A DNA stretch of 6,661 nt from the NCBI GenBank assembly GCA_902796465.1, contig CADBPK010000222.1, forward strand, positions 1 to 6,661. The letters are read 5' to 3'. The notes beneath the pieces are model-generated. The model was not told the origin of the DNA, ran no database searches, and saw nothing but the letters and a program-made list of their open reading frames with translations. Positions 1 through 5,549 of the stretch are shown piece by piece. The first letter of the stretch is position 1, and each line of letters begins with the position of its first letter. The position numbers were made by a program, and so were the translations under genes. The DNA comes from an uncultured Erysipelotrichaceae bacterium. GTDB taxonomy: Bacteria; Bacillota_I; Bacilli_A; Erysipelotrichales; Erysipelotrichaceae.

Positions 1-510
1 ATGGAACCGGTCAAGGGCGGAATCCTGGCGGATCCGATCCCGTCCGTAAAAGAGATCCTGGAAAAGGAAAACAACGGTTCCTGTTCGTCATGGGCACTGC
101 GGTTCGTGGCAAGCCAGGACAACATTGAAATGGTGCTCAGCGGCATGAGCAGTATCGCCCAGATGGAAGACAACCTGTCGGCTATGAAGGATTTCAAGCC
201 GCTGGACGCGCATGAGGAGGAAGTGATCCGGGCAGCGCAGAAAGCACTTGACGCGGATCAGTCCATTCCGTGTACAGCATGCCATTACTGCACAAAAGGG
301 TGCCCGATGAATATCCCGATCCCGGAGATCTTTACCGTTGAAAACCGGAAAAAGGGAAGCCCGGAATTCAGGACAAAGCGGGAATATACCATCGTTACGG
401 CAGACAGGGGAAAAGCTTCCGACTGCATCGCCTGCGGTCAGTGCGAAAACGCATGTCCGCAGCATCTGCCGATCATTTCGCTTCTGGAAAAGTGCAGAGC
501 CATGGAATAG
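1..510 (+). CDS. Aldo/keto reductase with C-terminal 2x[4Fe-4S] ferredoxin domain (5' end missing)
   Basis: This is the C-terminal 169 residues of an NAD(P)-dependent aldo/keto reductase of the ferredoxin-tailed type (COG1453-like). The opening MEPVKGG followed by WALRFVAS and VLSGMS (residues 31-50) matches the end of the AKR barrel, where the nucleotide phosphate is bound. A helical linker follows (about 60-88). Two cysteine motifs come next: C91-x2-C94-x2-C97-x3-C101-P and C142-x2-C145-x2-C148-x3-C152-P. Each is a complete [4Fe-4S] ligand set. The catalytic Asp/Tyr/Lys/His residues lie in the missing N-terminal part, so the first ATG of the window is probably an internal methionine. Family members are cytoplasmic oxidoreductases whose substrates are largely unknown; electron exchange with ferredoxin-type partners is an inference from the clusters. 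No convincing terminator follows the stop, so some read-through into efp is possible. Confidence 0.9.
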   Translation: MEPVKGGILADPIPSVKEILEKENNGSCSSWALRFVASQDNIEMVLSGMSSIAQMEDNLSAMKDFKPLDAHEEEVIRAAQKALDADQSIPCTACHYCTKGCPMNIPIPEIFTVENRKKGSPEFRTKREYTIVTADRGKASDCIACGQCENACPQHLPIISLLEKCRAME

Positions 511-521
511 AGGGGTCTTCA

Positions 522-549
522 TTGACAAAAAAGCGCTTTTCAATAGAAT
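522..549 (+). promoter_or_regulatory. Promoter of efp
   Basis: A perfect -35 box TTGACA (522-527) is followed by a 16-base spacer and TAGAAT (544-549), five of six matches to TATAAT. Transcription would start near 556, only about 14 bases before the efp ATG. The spacer contains the perfect 12-base palindrome AAAAGCGCTTTT (529-540). An AGAGG ribosome binding site (556-560) follows at the very start of the predicted message. Confidence 0.65.
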
Positions 550-569
550 AGATACAGAGGTGATTAATT

Positions 570-1127
570 ATGATTATTGTAAATGATTTGAAACCGGGAA
601 ATGCTTTTGAACATGAAGGCAATATCTATACTGTATTAAACGTAGACCACAACAAAACAGCCATGCGTCAGATGATCATCAAGGTCAAGGTCAAGAACCT
701 CCGCACCGGTGTCATCAACGAGATCGCGTTTACCGGCGGTGACAAAGTTGAACCGGCTGTGATCGAAAAGAAGGAAATGCAGTATCTGTATGATGACGGC
801 ACCAATCTGGTATTCATGGATAATGACAGTTATGACCAGATCGAGATCCCGAAGACCAGGCTGGAATGGGAAATGCAGTTCCTCAAGGAAAATGACAACG
901 TCATGATCACGATGTATGAATCCGAGATCCTCGGTGTCAGCCTGCCGGATAAGGTAGAACTGCAGATCGTGGAATGCGAAGAGGCTGTCAAAGGCGATAC
1001 CGCTACATCCGCTTCAAAGAACGCTGTCGTGGAAACAGGTCTGAGTATCCGTGTCCCGCTGTTTATCAAGAACGGCGAGATCGTTGTCATCTCCACCGCA
1101 GACGGCAAGTATTCCGGAAGAGCTTAA
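570..1127 (+). CDS. efp: Elongation factor P, variant lacking the loop lysine
   Basis: EF-P binds between the ribosomal P and E sites and relieves stalling at consecutive prolines. The 185-residue length matches the family. Three regions identify it: the N-terminal KOW-like domain (MIIVNDLKPG start, 1-60), the central OB domain (MQYLYDDG and FMDNDSYDQIEIP, about 71-93), and the C-terminal OB domain ending in VETGLSIRVPLFI and STADGKYSGRA (about 150-185). The start is set by AGAGG eight to nine bases upstream, and the gene ends in adjacent TAA and TAG stops. The oddity is the loop that reaches the tRNA acceptor end. Against Bacillus subtilis EF-P (HVKPGKGAAF, recalled from memory) it aligns without gaps as HNKTAMRQMI. 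Lys29 is kept, but the modified Lys32 becomes Met32 and the preceding Pro-Gly becomes Thr-Ala. Identity as EF-P is secure. Whether this variant acts without post-translational modification is inference. Confidence 0.96.
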   Translation: MIIVNDLKPGNAFEHEGNIYTVLNVDHNKTAMRQMIIKVKVKNLRTGVINEIAFTGGDKVEPAVIEKKEMQYLYDDGTNLVFMDNDSYDQIEIPKTRLEWEMQFLKENDNVMITMYESEILGVSLPDKVELQIVECEEAVKGDTATSASKNAVVETGLSIRVPLFIKNGEIVVISTADGKYSGRA

Positions 1128-1136
1128 TAGGAAAAG

Positions 1137-1162
1137 AAAAGTCACAGAGATGTGACTTTTTT
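1137..1162. terminator. Bidirectional intrinsic terminator between efp and the MBL hydrolase
   Basis: The arms AAAAGTCACA (1137-1146) and TGTGACTTTT (1151-1160) pair perfectly around a GAGA loop, with T continuing to 1162. On the minus strand the hairpin runs into TTTTCTTTT, so it can serve both convergent genes. It begins 10 bases after the efp stop. The minus-strand gene has a second in-frame stop at 1161-1163, just inside the hairpin edge. Confidence 0.85.
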
Positions 1163-1166
1163 AGTT

Positions 1167-1910
1167 TCAGACCAGTTTTTCGGGATCATACAGGAAATCC
1201 AGAAGGAGACCTCTGTGTGCCCGGGCAAAGACGATCTCCTGCCCGACAGCAGTCATAACGTCCGTTTTGTTTGTTTCCTTCCCGTTGATCAGGTCATTGA
1301 TCAGATCCAGTTCATCATTGAGATATTGTCTGTTCAGCTGGACAGGGGACTGGTACCGGTGGCCCGGATAGATCCTGAGATCCTTCATGTTTTCGGTGAT
1401 CTTCATCAGTTTTATAAGTTCTTCCCTGAAAGAAGCGAGTGGCAGGGAATGCGGCAGCTGGAGCCAGAAGCCGCCGGAACCGACGGAATCGCCGGAGAAC
1501 AGATATTCCCGTTCCCGGTCGAGAAAGACGGCGCTGCCGGGCGTATGTCCGCGGCAGGATATCGTCTCCAGTACGGTATCGCCGAGATCAAAGAGATCTC
1601 CTTCATGCAGGGGATGAAACGATAATCCACCGGTAAGAAAGCCGTCTGCGGGGTCCATGTATACAGGTACATCATGATGCGCAAAAACCTCCAGGCTTCT
1701 GCCGGCGTGGTCCCCGTGCCCATGTGTTAATAATACGTTTAACGGAAGATCGGTAATGGAACGGATCCGGTCATACAGATCCGTATTGTACTGAAGGGAA
1801 TTGATCAGGACTGCTTCATTACTGCCTGTTACCAGCCAGCTGTCGACATAGTTTTCCTCGTTCAGCTGCCATACACCATCCCTGACTTTTCCGATGATCG
1901 TTCTGCCCAT
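1167..1910 (-). CDS. Metallo-beta-lactamase-fold hydrolase
   Basis: This is a 247-residue cytoplasmic metallo-hydrolase of the glyoxalase II/MBL superfamily, with no signal peptide. All metal ligands are present: HGHGDH at 63-68 (His63, His65, Asp67, His68), His122 in GHTPGS, Asp141 in FSGDS and His184 in PGHRY. It should therefore bind two metal ions and be active. The substrate cannot be read from the sequence; thioesters, lactones and phosphodiesters are all hydrolysed within the superfamily. I chose the start at 1910 because GAGG lies six bases upstream on the minus strand. The longer in-frame start at 1931 falls at the likely promoter and would precede the transcript start. The gene is monocistronic, converging with efp and divergent from the 149-residue gene. 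Confidence 0.9.
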   Translation of the reverse strand: MGRTIIGKVRDGVWQLNEENYVDSWLVTGSNEAVLINSLQYNTDLYDRIRSITDLPLNVLLTHGHGDHAGRSLEVFAHHDVPVYMDPADGFLTGGLSFHPLHEGDLFDLGDTVLETISCRGHTPGSAVFLDREREYLFSGDSVGSGGFWLQLPHSLPLASFREELIKLMKITENMKDLRIYPGHRYQSPVQLNRQYLNDELDLINDLINGKETNKTDVMTAVGQEIVFARAHRGLLLDFLYDPEKLV

Positions 1911-1933
1911 ATCACACCTCATTCCATACACAA

Positions 1934-1961
1934 ATTATAAACCCCGGTACAGGGAAACAAT
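1934..1961 (-). promoter_or_regulatory. Promoter of the MBL hydrolase gene
   Basis: On the minus strand a perfect TATAAT occupies 1939-1934. A weaker -35 candidate is ATTGTT (1961-1956, 16-base spacer) or TTGTTT (1960-1955, 15-base spacer). The predicted transcript would begin near 1927, leaving about 17 bases including GAGG before the ATG at 1910. This supports the shorter protein start. Confidence 0.55.
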
Positions 1962-1977
1962 AGTATCTTCGGATACT
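1962..1977. repeat. Perfect 16-base inverted repeat between divergent promoters
   Basis: AGTATC (1962-1967) and GATACT (1972-1977) are exact inverted copies separated by TTCG. The element abuts the -35 of the minus-strand promoter and covers where the -35 of the plus-strand promoter should lie, as expected of an operator. As RNA it would form a UUCG-capped hairpin. There is no T-run after it, so it is not an intrinsic terminator, and it lies upstream of both predicted transcripts. Confidence 0.6.
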
Positions 1978-1984
1978 CTTCCGT

Positions 1985-1990
1985 TATAAT
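1985..1990 (+). promoter_or_regulatory. -10 box of the 149-residue protein gene
   Basis: A perfect TATAAT lies at 1985-1990. No good -35 is found at 16-18 bases upstream; that position falls in the left arm of the inverted repeat (AGTATC). The promoter may therefore need an activator or be controlled through the repeat. The predicted start near 1997 gives a leader of about 55 bases. Confidence 0.45.
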
Positions 1991-2051
1991 GTAACTGTCA
2001 GAAACCGCACTGCATGCATGTGCTGTTGAAATTATAAAGGAGTGTAATGAT

Positions 2052-2501
2052 ATGGGACTTACAGATCTGTTTAAAAAGAAAAACACACCCCCGGCCATTC
2101 AGGAAACCGATTCCGGTCTGCAATTCCGTGATATACCCGTGATCGTGGAGTTTGACCTCGAAGCAGGCATGGCGCATGTAAAAGAAGATTTTTCCGTATT
2201 GGAAAAGGAAGGCATCGACAAGATCATCCTGGAGACATTCGTACCATGGCTGAAAGGGGATCAGTTCCCCGACAAGGATGACAGGACGGTATTTGACCAG
2301 ATCGCGGTATCTGCCGTTTCATATCATTACGGACGTATTATTGAAAAGTATTCACCGACCGGCAGGGATGATTATTTCGGGCAGTTTGAATTCGATTTTG
2401 AAAGCTGCGGGGAATATACGGAAGACATGCTGGAAGCCACTGCCATGGAGGTATATGTCAAAGACGGTGCCGTTGTTAAAATCGGCGGTTACGATATCTG
2501 A
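2052..2501 (+). CDS. Hypothetical protein, 149 residues, no recognised family
   Basis: This is an acidic cytoplasmic protein with no signal peptide or membrane segment. The N-terminus MGLTDLFKKKN looks like a short amphipathic basic leader. The rest appears to be one alpha/beta domain: strands around 28-36 (IPVIVEFDL), a helical region 78-99, then an aromatic, acidic stretch (DYFGQFEFDFESCGEY, 107-122) and a terminal strand pair (MEVYVKDGAVVKIGGYDI, 132-149). It has no obvious catalytic motif. The start is supported by AAGGAG ending 9-10 bases upstream. It stands alone, with its own -10 box and terminator. The small size, the acidic aromatic C-terminal half and a SUFU-domain gene 1.5 kb downstream recall bacterial immunity-type proteins, but that is a guess. 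It is very probably a real gene, with function unknown. Confidence 0.85.
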   Translation: MGLTDLFKKKNTPPAIQETDSGLQFRDIPVIVEFDLEAGMAHVKEDFSVLEKEGIDKIILETFVPWLKGDQFPDKDDRTVFDQIAVSAVSYHYGRIIEKYSPTGRDDYFGQFEFDFESCGEYTEDMLEATAMEVYVKDGAVVKIGGYDI

Positions 2502-2510
2502 ATCATCAGG

Positions 2511-2539
2511 GATCACCATATGCGGTGATCTTTTCTTTT
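2511..2539 (+). terminator. Intrinsic terminator after the 149-residue protein gene
   Basis: GATCACC (2511-2517) pairs perfectly with GGTGATC (2524-2530) around a six-base loop, followed by TTTTCTTTT. It lies 10 bases after the stop codon. Confidence 0.85.
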
Positions 2540-2546
2540 CATTCAG

Positions 2547-2575
2547 TTGTTTACAGTTCCGGCAGATTTTATAAT
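2547..2575 (+). promoter_or_regulatory. Promoter of the RACo-like gene
   Basis: TTGTTT (2547-2552), an optimal 17-base spacer and a perfect TATAAT (2570-2575) form a strong promoter just after the preceding terminator. The start would be near 2582, about 13 bases before the ATG at 2595. The TTG at 2547 is in frame with the downstream gene and can be mistaken for its start codon, but it is better explained as the -35 box. Confidence 0.7.
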
Positions 2576-2594
2576 TAATACAGGATTTTACGAT

Positions 2595-3992
2595 ATGACA
2601 ATGACCATTCTGGAATACCTGCAGAAGGAAGGCAGACAGATCAATGCCGTCTGCGCTGGACATCACAAATGCGGCAGATGCCTGGTACGTCTCCTGAACA
2701 GGACCGTAAACCTGACAGAACATGAGAAACGGATTCTTTCATCTGAAAAGATCGAAAGAGGTTTTTGTCTTGCCTGCATGCACGTATATGAAGAAGGGGA
2801 TATCATCGAAACAGAAGCGGATGAAATAACGGTCCATGATGATGCCGTCATGTCAGAGGAAGGCTGGCGATACCGTCCCGGAACAGGACTCGCCGCGGAC
2901 CTCGGGACGACGACGGTGGTCATGAAATGGATCGATCTCGAAACGGGAAAAGAAATACACGGCAGTGCTTTCATGAATCCGCAGACCAGCTACGGGGCCG
3001 ATGTGATCTCCCGGATCGCGGCTTATCCGGAAGCCGGAAAGGAAATGCACGATGTCCTGATCCGCCGGATGGAGGAAGAGATCATAAAAGCGGGAATCAA
3101 TATTACGGAAATGGTGCTGGCCGGCAATACGGTCATGACACATCTGTTCCTGCAGGAGGATCCTTCGCCGATGGGCGTCTATCCGTTCCGTGTCCCGGTC
3201 CCGGATCTGCAGAAGCGGAATGCGGAGGAGATCTTTCCGCATACCGGCATGCATTTTCCGATCGTGACATTTCCGCATATATCCGCGTATGTCGGCGGTG
3301 ATATCACAGCCGGTCTGTATGCGCTGGATCTCGATCAGACAGAGGAACCCGTGCTGTTCATGGATCTTGGCACAAACGGGGAACTGGTATACTGCGGCGA
3401 AAAACGGATCGCTTCTTCTGCCGCTGCCGGTCCTGCCTTTGAAGGCAGCGGGATCCGGTGCGGGGGAGGCAGCATCCCCGGAGCCATTTCAGCTGTGAAA
3501 CTGGATCCGCTGCGGATTGAGACGATCGGCGATCAGGAACCGGTATGCATCTGCGGCAGCGGGATCATTTCGCTGACGGCAGAACTCGTACGTCATGGCA
3601 TGCTTGAAAGCACCGGACAGATGAAATACGGGGAAGCGGATCTCGGAAACGGCATCAGCTTCGGTCCTGCGGACCTGGCCAATGTCCAGCTGGCAAAAGC
3701 GGCCGTACAGGCAGGTGTCAGGATCCTGCTGAAAAACCGTTATGCCGGGCGTGTTTATATTGCGGGCGGATTCGGCAAAGGGATCGATCCGGCAGATCTG
3801 AAGACGCTTCACATCCTGCCGGAACATATGACGGCTGAATCAGCCGGCAATACATCAATGGCCGGATGCATCAAACTGCTGATGCGGCAGGATACGGAAC
3901 GCGTGCAGGCAATCGCAAGGGAAACGGATTCCGTTGAACTGGCAGCGGAAGAAGATTTTCAGAAGATCTGGATCGAAAGCTTATACTTCTGA
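2595..3992 (+). CDS. RACo-like [2Fe-2S] ferredoxin/ASKHA-domain ATPase (DUF4445 family), short form
   Basis: This 465-residue protein is related to RACo, the ATP-dependent activator that reduces inactive Co(II) corrinoid proteins. The N-terminus carries a plant-type [2Fe-2S] motif: C20-x5-C26-x2-C29 and then C61 in CLAC, with C58 as an extra nearby cysteine. From about residue 98 come the ASKHA actin/Hsp70-type nucleotide motifs: ADLGTTT (101-107), AGNTVMTHL (176-184), VGGDITAG (233-240), MDLGTNGE (256-263), GSGIRCGGGSIPG (284-296), CGSGIISL (320-327) and the adenosine motif YIAGGFGKG (388-396). It is much shorter than classical RACo (about 630 residues, from memory), and residues before C20 are few, so the first ferredoxin strand may be missing. 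The start at 2595 has AGGA nine bases upstream; an ATG two codons later is an alternative. No corrinoid protein or methyltransferase is visible nearby, so the target is unknown. The SUFU gene follows after 37 bases with no terminator between. Confidence 0.88.
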   Translation: MTMTILEYLQKEGRQINAVCAGHHKCGRCLVRLLNRTVNLTEHEKRILSSEKIERGFCLACMHVYEEGDIIETEADEITVHDDAVMSEEGWRYRPGTGLAADLGTTTVVMKWIDLETGKEIHGSAFMNPQTSYGADVISRIAAYPEAGKEMHDVLIRRMEEEIIKAGINITEMVLAGNTVMTHLFLQEDPSPMGVYPFRVPVPDLQKRNAEEIFPHTGMHFPIVTFPHISAYVGGDITAGLYALDLDQTEEPVLFMDLGTNGELVYCGEKRIASSAAAGPAFEGSGIRCGGGSIPGAISAVKLDPLRIETIGDQEPVCICGSGIISLTAELVRHGMLESTGQMKYGEADLGNGISFGPADLANVQLAKAAVQAGVRILLKNRYAGRVYIAGGFGKGIDPADLKTLHILPEHMTAESAGNTSMAGCIKLLMRQDTERVQAIARETDSVELAAEEDFQKIWIESLYF

Positions 3993-4029
3993 AAGAAAAA
4001 TATATATGAGTCTACGGGAGGACAGGACA

Positions 4030-4695
4030 ATGATGACAAAAGAGGAATTTCTCAAAAGACTGAAAGAAGACCAGGAGTTTTCACCGGGCTGGCAGGCGAT
4101 CGATGACGCGTTTGACGCCTTGTATCCCGGCCAGAAACCCCAGCACTACGGAACGAACCTGCATGCAAGGGCTATGTTCGGCGGTGACCAGTATCTGGAC
4201 GGATATTCCATCTATACGTCTGATAAAGGATATTACCATATTGTTTCCTACGGCATGACCGAGCTGTACGGAAATGAGGAAGCGTATGGAAAGGAATGGA
4301 ACAGGTGGGGCTATGAGATGACTATCAAGCTGAAAGAAAACGCGCCGGAAGACTGTCTCTGGGCTCTGGATATGATGGCGAACCTGGCCAGATATACATA
4401 CACCTCTGAACGGTATTTTGAACCGGGTCATTTTATCAGGGGAAACGGGACTTCCCTGCATATCGGTACGGATTCCATGATCACCGCGCTTTTATGTGTG
4501 GATGATACCGAAGCACAGACACAGGTCTCCGTTTACGGGAAGACTACCTTCCTGCAGCTGGTAGGCATTACCGAATCCGAACTGCAGGCGATCATAAAAG
4601 AGCAGGAACTTGTACCGGAACTGATCAGGAAGATGAAGGAAGACGGCAATCCGGATCTTGTGACGGATATGAAACGAACTGTATCCTATCTCTGA
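4030..4695 (+). CDS. Suppressor of fused (SUFU) domain protein
   Basis: This 221-residue cytoplasmic protein fits the bacterial SUFU family (PF05076). Recognisable family segments occur in order: GWQAIDDAFDALYPGQKPQH (20-39) with the following YGT, LDGYSIY (56-62), YHIVSYGMTELYG (69-81), WGYEMTIKL (93-101), WALDMMANLARY (111-122) and the EPGHFI turn (131-136). No catalytic residues are expected. Bacterial SUFU proteins are reported as members of the immunity-protein superfamilies of polymorphic toxin systems, but no toxin gene is visible here, so that role is only a family-level possibility. I chose the start at 4030 because GGGAGG (4016-4021) lies eight bases upstream; an ATG at 4006 lacks a good site, and in-frame codons further upstream lie inside the RACo-like gene. 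It is probably translated from the RACo-like message, since no promoter or terminator is seen in the 37-base gap. Confidence 0.88.
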   Translation: MMTKEEFLKRLKEDQEFSPGWQAIDDAFDALYPGQKPQHYGTNLHARAMFGGDQYLDGYSIYTSDKGYYHIVSYGMTELYGNEEAYGKEWNRWGYEMTIKLKENAPEDCLWALDMMANLARYTYTSERYFEPGHFIRGNGTSLHIGTDSMITALLCVDDTEAQTQVSVYGKTTFLQLVGITESELQAIIKEQELVPELIRKMKEDGNPDLVTDMKRTVSYL

Positions 4696-4719
4696 AAACT
4701 GCATTTTTGCAGTTTTTTT
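4695..4719 (+). terminator. Intrinsic terminator after the SUFU gene
   Basis: AAAACTGCA (4695-4703) pairs perfectly with TGCAGTTTT (4708-4716) around a TTTT loop and runs into a seven-T tract (4713-4719). It begins at the last base of the SUFU stop codon. Confidence 0.85.
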
Positions 4720-4743
4720 CTAAGGTTTTTCACGATTATCACA

Positions 4744-4749
4744 TATAAT
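4744..4749 (+). promoter_or_regulatory. -10 box of the ABC transporter operon
   Basis: A perfect TATAAT (4744-4749) lies 29 bases before the ATPase start. At 16-18 bases upstream only the AAGGTT/TAAGGT region is found, a poor match to TTGACA. The promoter may need an activator, such as the response regulator that usually controls Bce-type systems, but no operator repeat is visible. Confidence 0.45.
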
Positions 4750-4778
4750 GAAGAAAATGACAGAAGGGAAAATGCATT

Positions 4779-5549
4779 ATGGAAGAGATTGTACTTGAAG
4801 CGAAAAACATGAAGAAAATCTATAATTACCGGACAGAGAATGCTTTTGAAGCACTGCACGGCATTAACATCCAGGTACGCAAAGGGGAGTTCATCGGCAT
4901 CATGGGACCCAGCGGCGCGGGAAAAACGACTTTCATCAATAATATTTCGACGATCGACCAGTACACTGAAGGACATGTATATATCAAGGGATCCGAGATC
5001 CGTACTATGAGTTCCAATGAGATCGGCCGTTTCCGGTACAAGAATCTCGGCTTTATTTTCCAGGACTTCAACCTGCTGGATACACATACGATGTACGAAA
5101 ACATTGCCCTGCCGATGAGCCTTGCCAAGGCAGATAAGAAAGTCATCGACCAGAAAGTACATGAACTGGCAAAGAAGATGAATATTGAGAGCCTTCTGCA
5201 CAAATATCCGGGAGAGTGCTCCGGCGGTCAGAGACAGAGAGGCGCGATCTGCCGTGCCCTGATCAATGATCCGGAGATCATCATCGCCGATGAGCCGACC
5301 GGCAACCTGGATTCCCAGAACTCCACCGAACTGATGCTGATACTGCAGAAGCTCAATCAGGAAAACGGCGTTACGATCGTCATGGTCACACATGACCCGA
5401 TGATCACTTCCTATACATCAAGACTGGTTTTCATCAAGGACGGAAATATTGAACGTGAACTGGAACGCGGTGATATGAGCCAGGAAGAGTATTTCAACAA
5501 AATCGTTGAGATCAACTCCGAAGAATCAAGAGAGGCGATCCGTGTATGA
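4779..5549 (+). CDS. ABC transporter ATP-binding protein, BceA/MacB-like
   Basis: This 256-residue ATPase should energise the FtsX-type permease encoded directly downstream, on the inner face of the membrane. All nucleotide-binding elements are present: Walker A GPSGAGKTT (43-51), Q-loop Gln95 in FIFQDFNLLD, signature ECSGGQRQR (146-154), Walker B IIIADEPTG (167-175), D-loop NLDS and switch His205 in VTHDP. The signature has Cys where Leu is usual. The FNLLDTHT segment after the Q-loop and the acidic C-terminal tail (230-256) are typical of the BceA/peptide-detoxification group. The start is supported by AAGGGA about 10 bases upstream. Its TGA overlaps the permease ATG (ATGA), implying coupled translation. 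No histidine kinase or response regulator, the usual partners of Bce systems, lies in view. The exact substrate is unknown; antimicrobial peptide resistance is the common role. Confidence 0.94.
   Translation: MEEIVLEAKNMKKIYNYRTENAFEALHGINIQVRKGEFIGIMGPSGAGKTTFINNISTIDQYTEGHVYIKGSEIRTMSSNEIGRFRYKNLGFIFQDFNLLDTHTMYENIALPMSLAKADKKVIDQKVHELAKKMNIESLLHKYPGECSGGQRQRGAICRALINDPEIIIADEPTGNLDSQNSTELMLILQKLNQENGVTIVMVTHDPMITSYTSRLVFIKDGNIERELERGDMSQEEYFNKIVEINSEESREAIRV

Noticed and set aside
1152..1636. Plus-strand open frames between efp and the divergent promoter region
   Set aside because: They are antisense shadows of the MBL gene, which has every metal-ligand motif and a proper ribosome binding site.
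1911..1931. N-terminal extension of the MBL hydrolase to an ATG at 1931
   Set aside because: The ATG at 1910 has GAGG six bases upstream. The longer start abuts the -10 box and precedes the predicted transcript start.
2007..2022. TGCATGCATG repeat in the leader of the 149-residue gene
   Set aside because: It is a short simple palindrome with no partner copy nearby and no position relative to the promoter that suggests function.
3934..4029. Longer SUFU protein starting inside the RACo-like gene
   Set aside because: No ribosome binding site is found for the upstream starts. GGGAGG is well placed for the ATG at 4030, where SUFU similarity begins soon after.
4686..5393. Long open frame of 235 codons on the minus strand
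   Set aside because: It lies antisense to the ABC ATPase gene, whose motifs are complete. It has no recognisable domain, and its end overlaps the SUFU terminator region.
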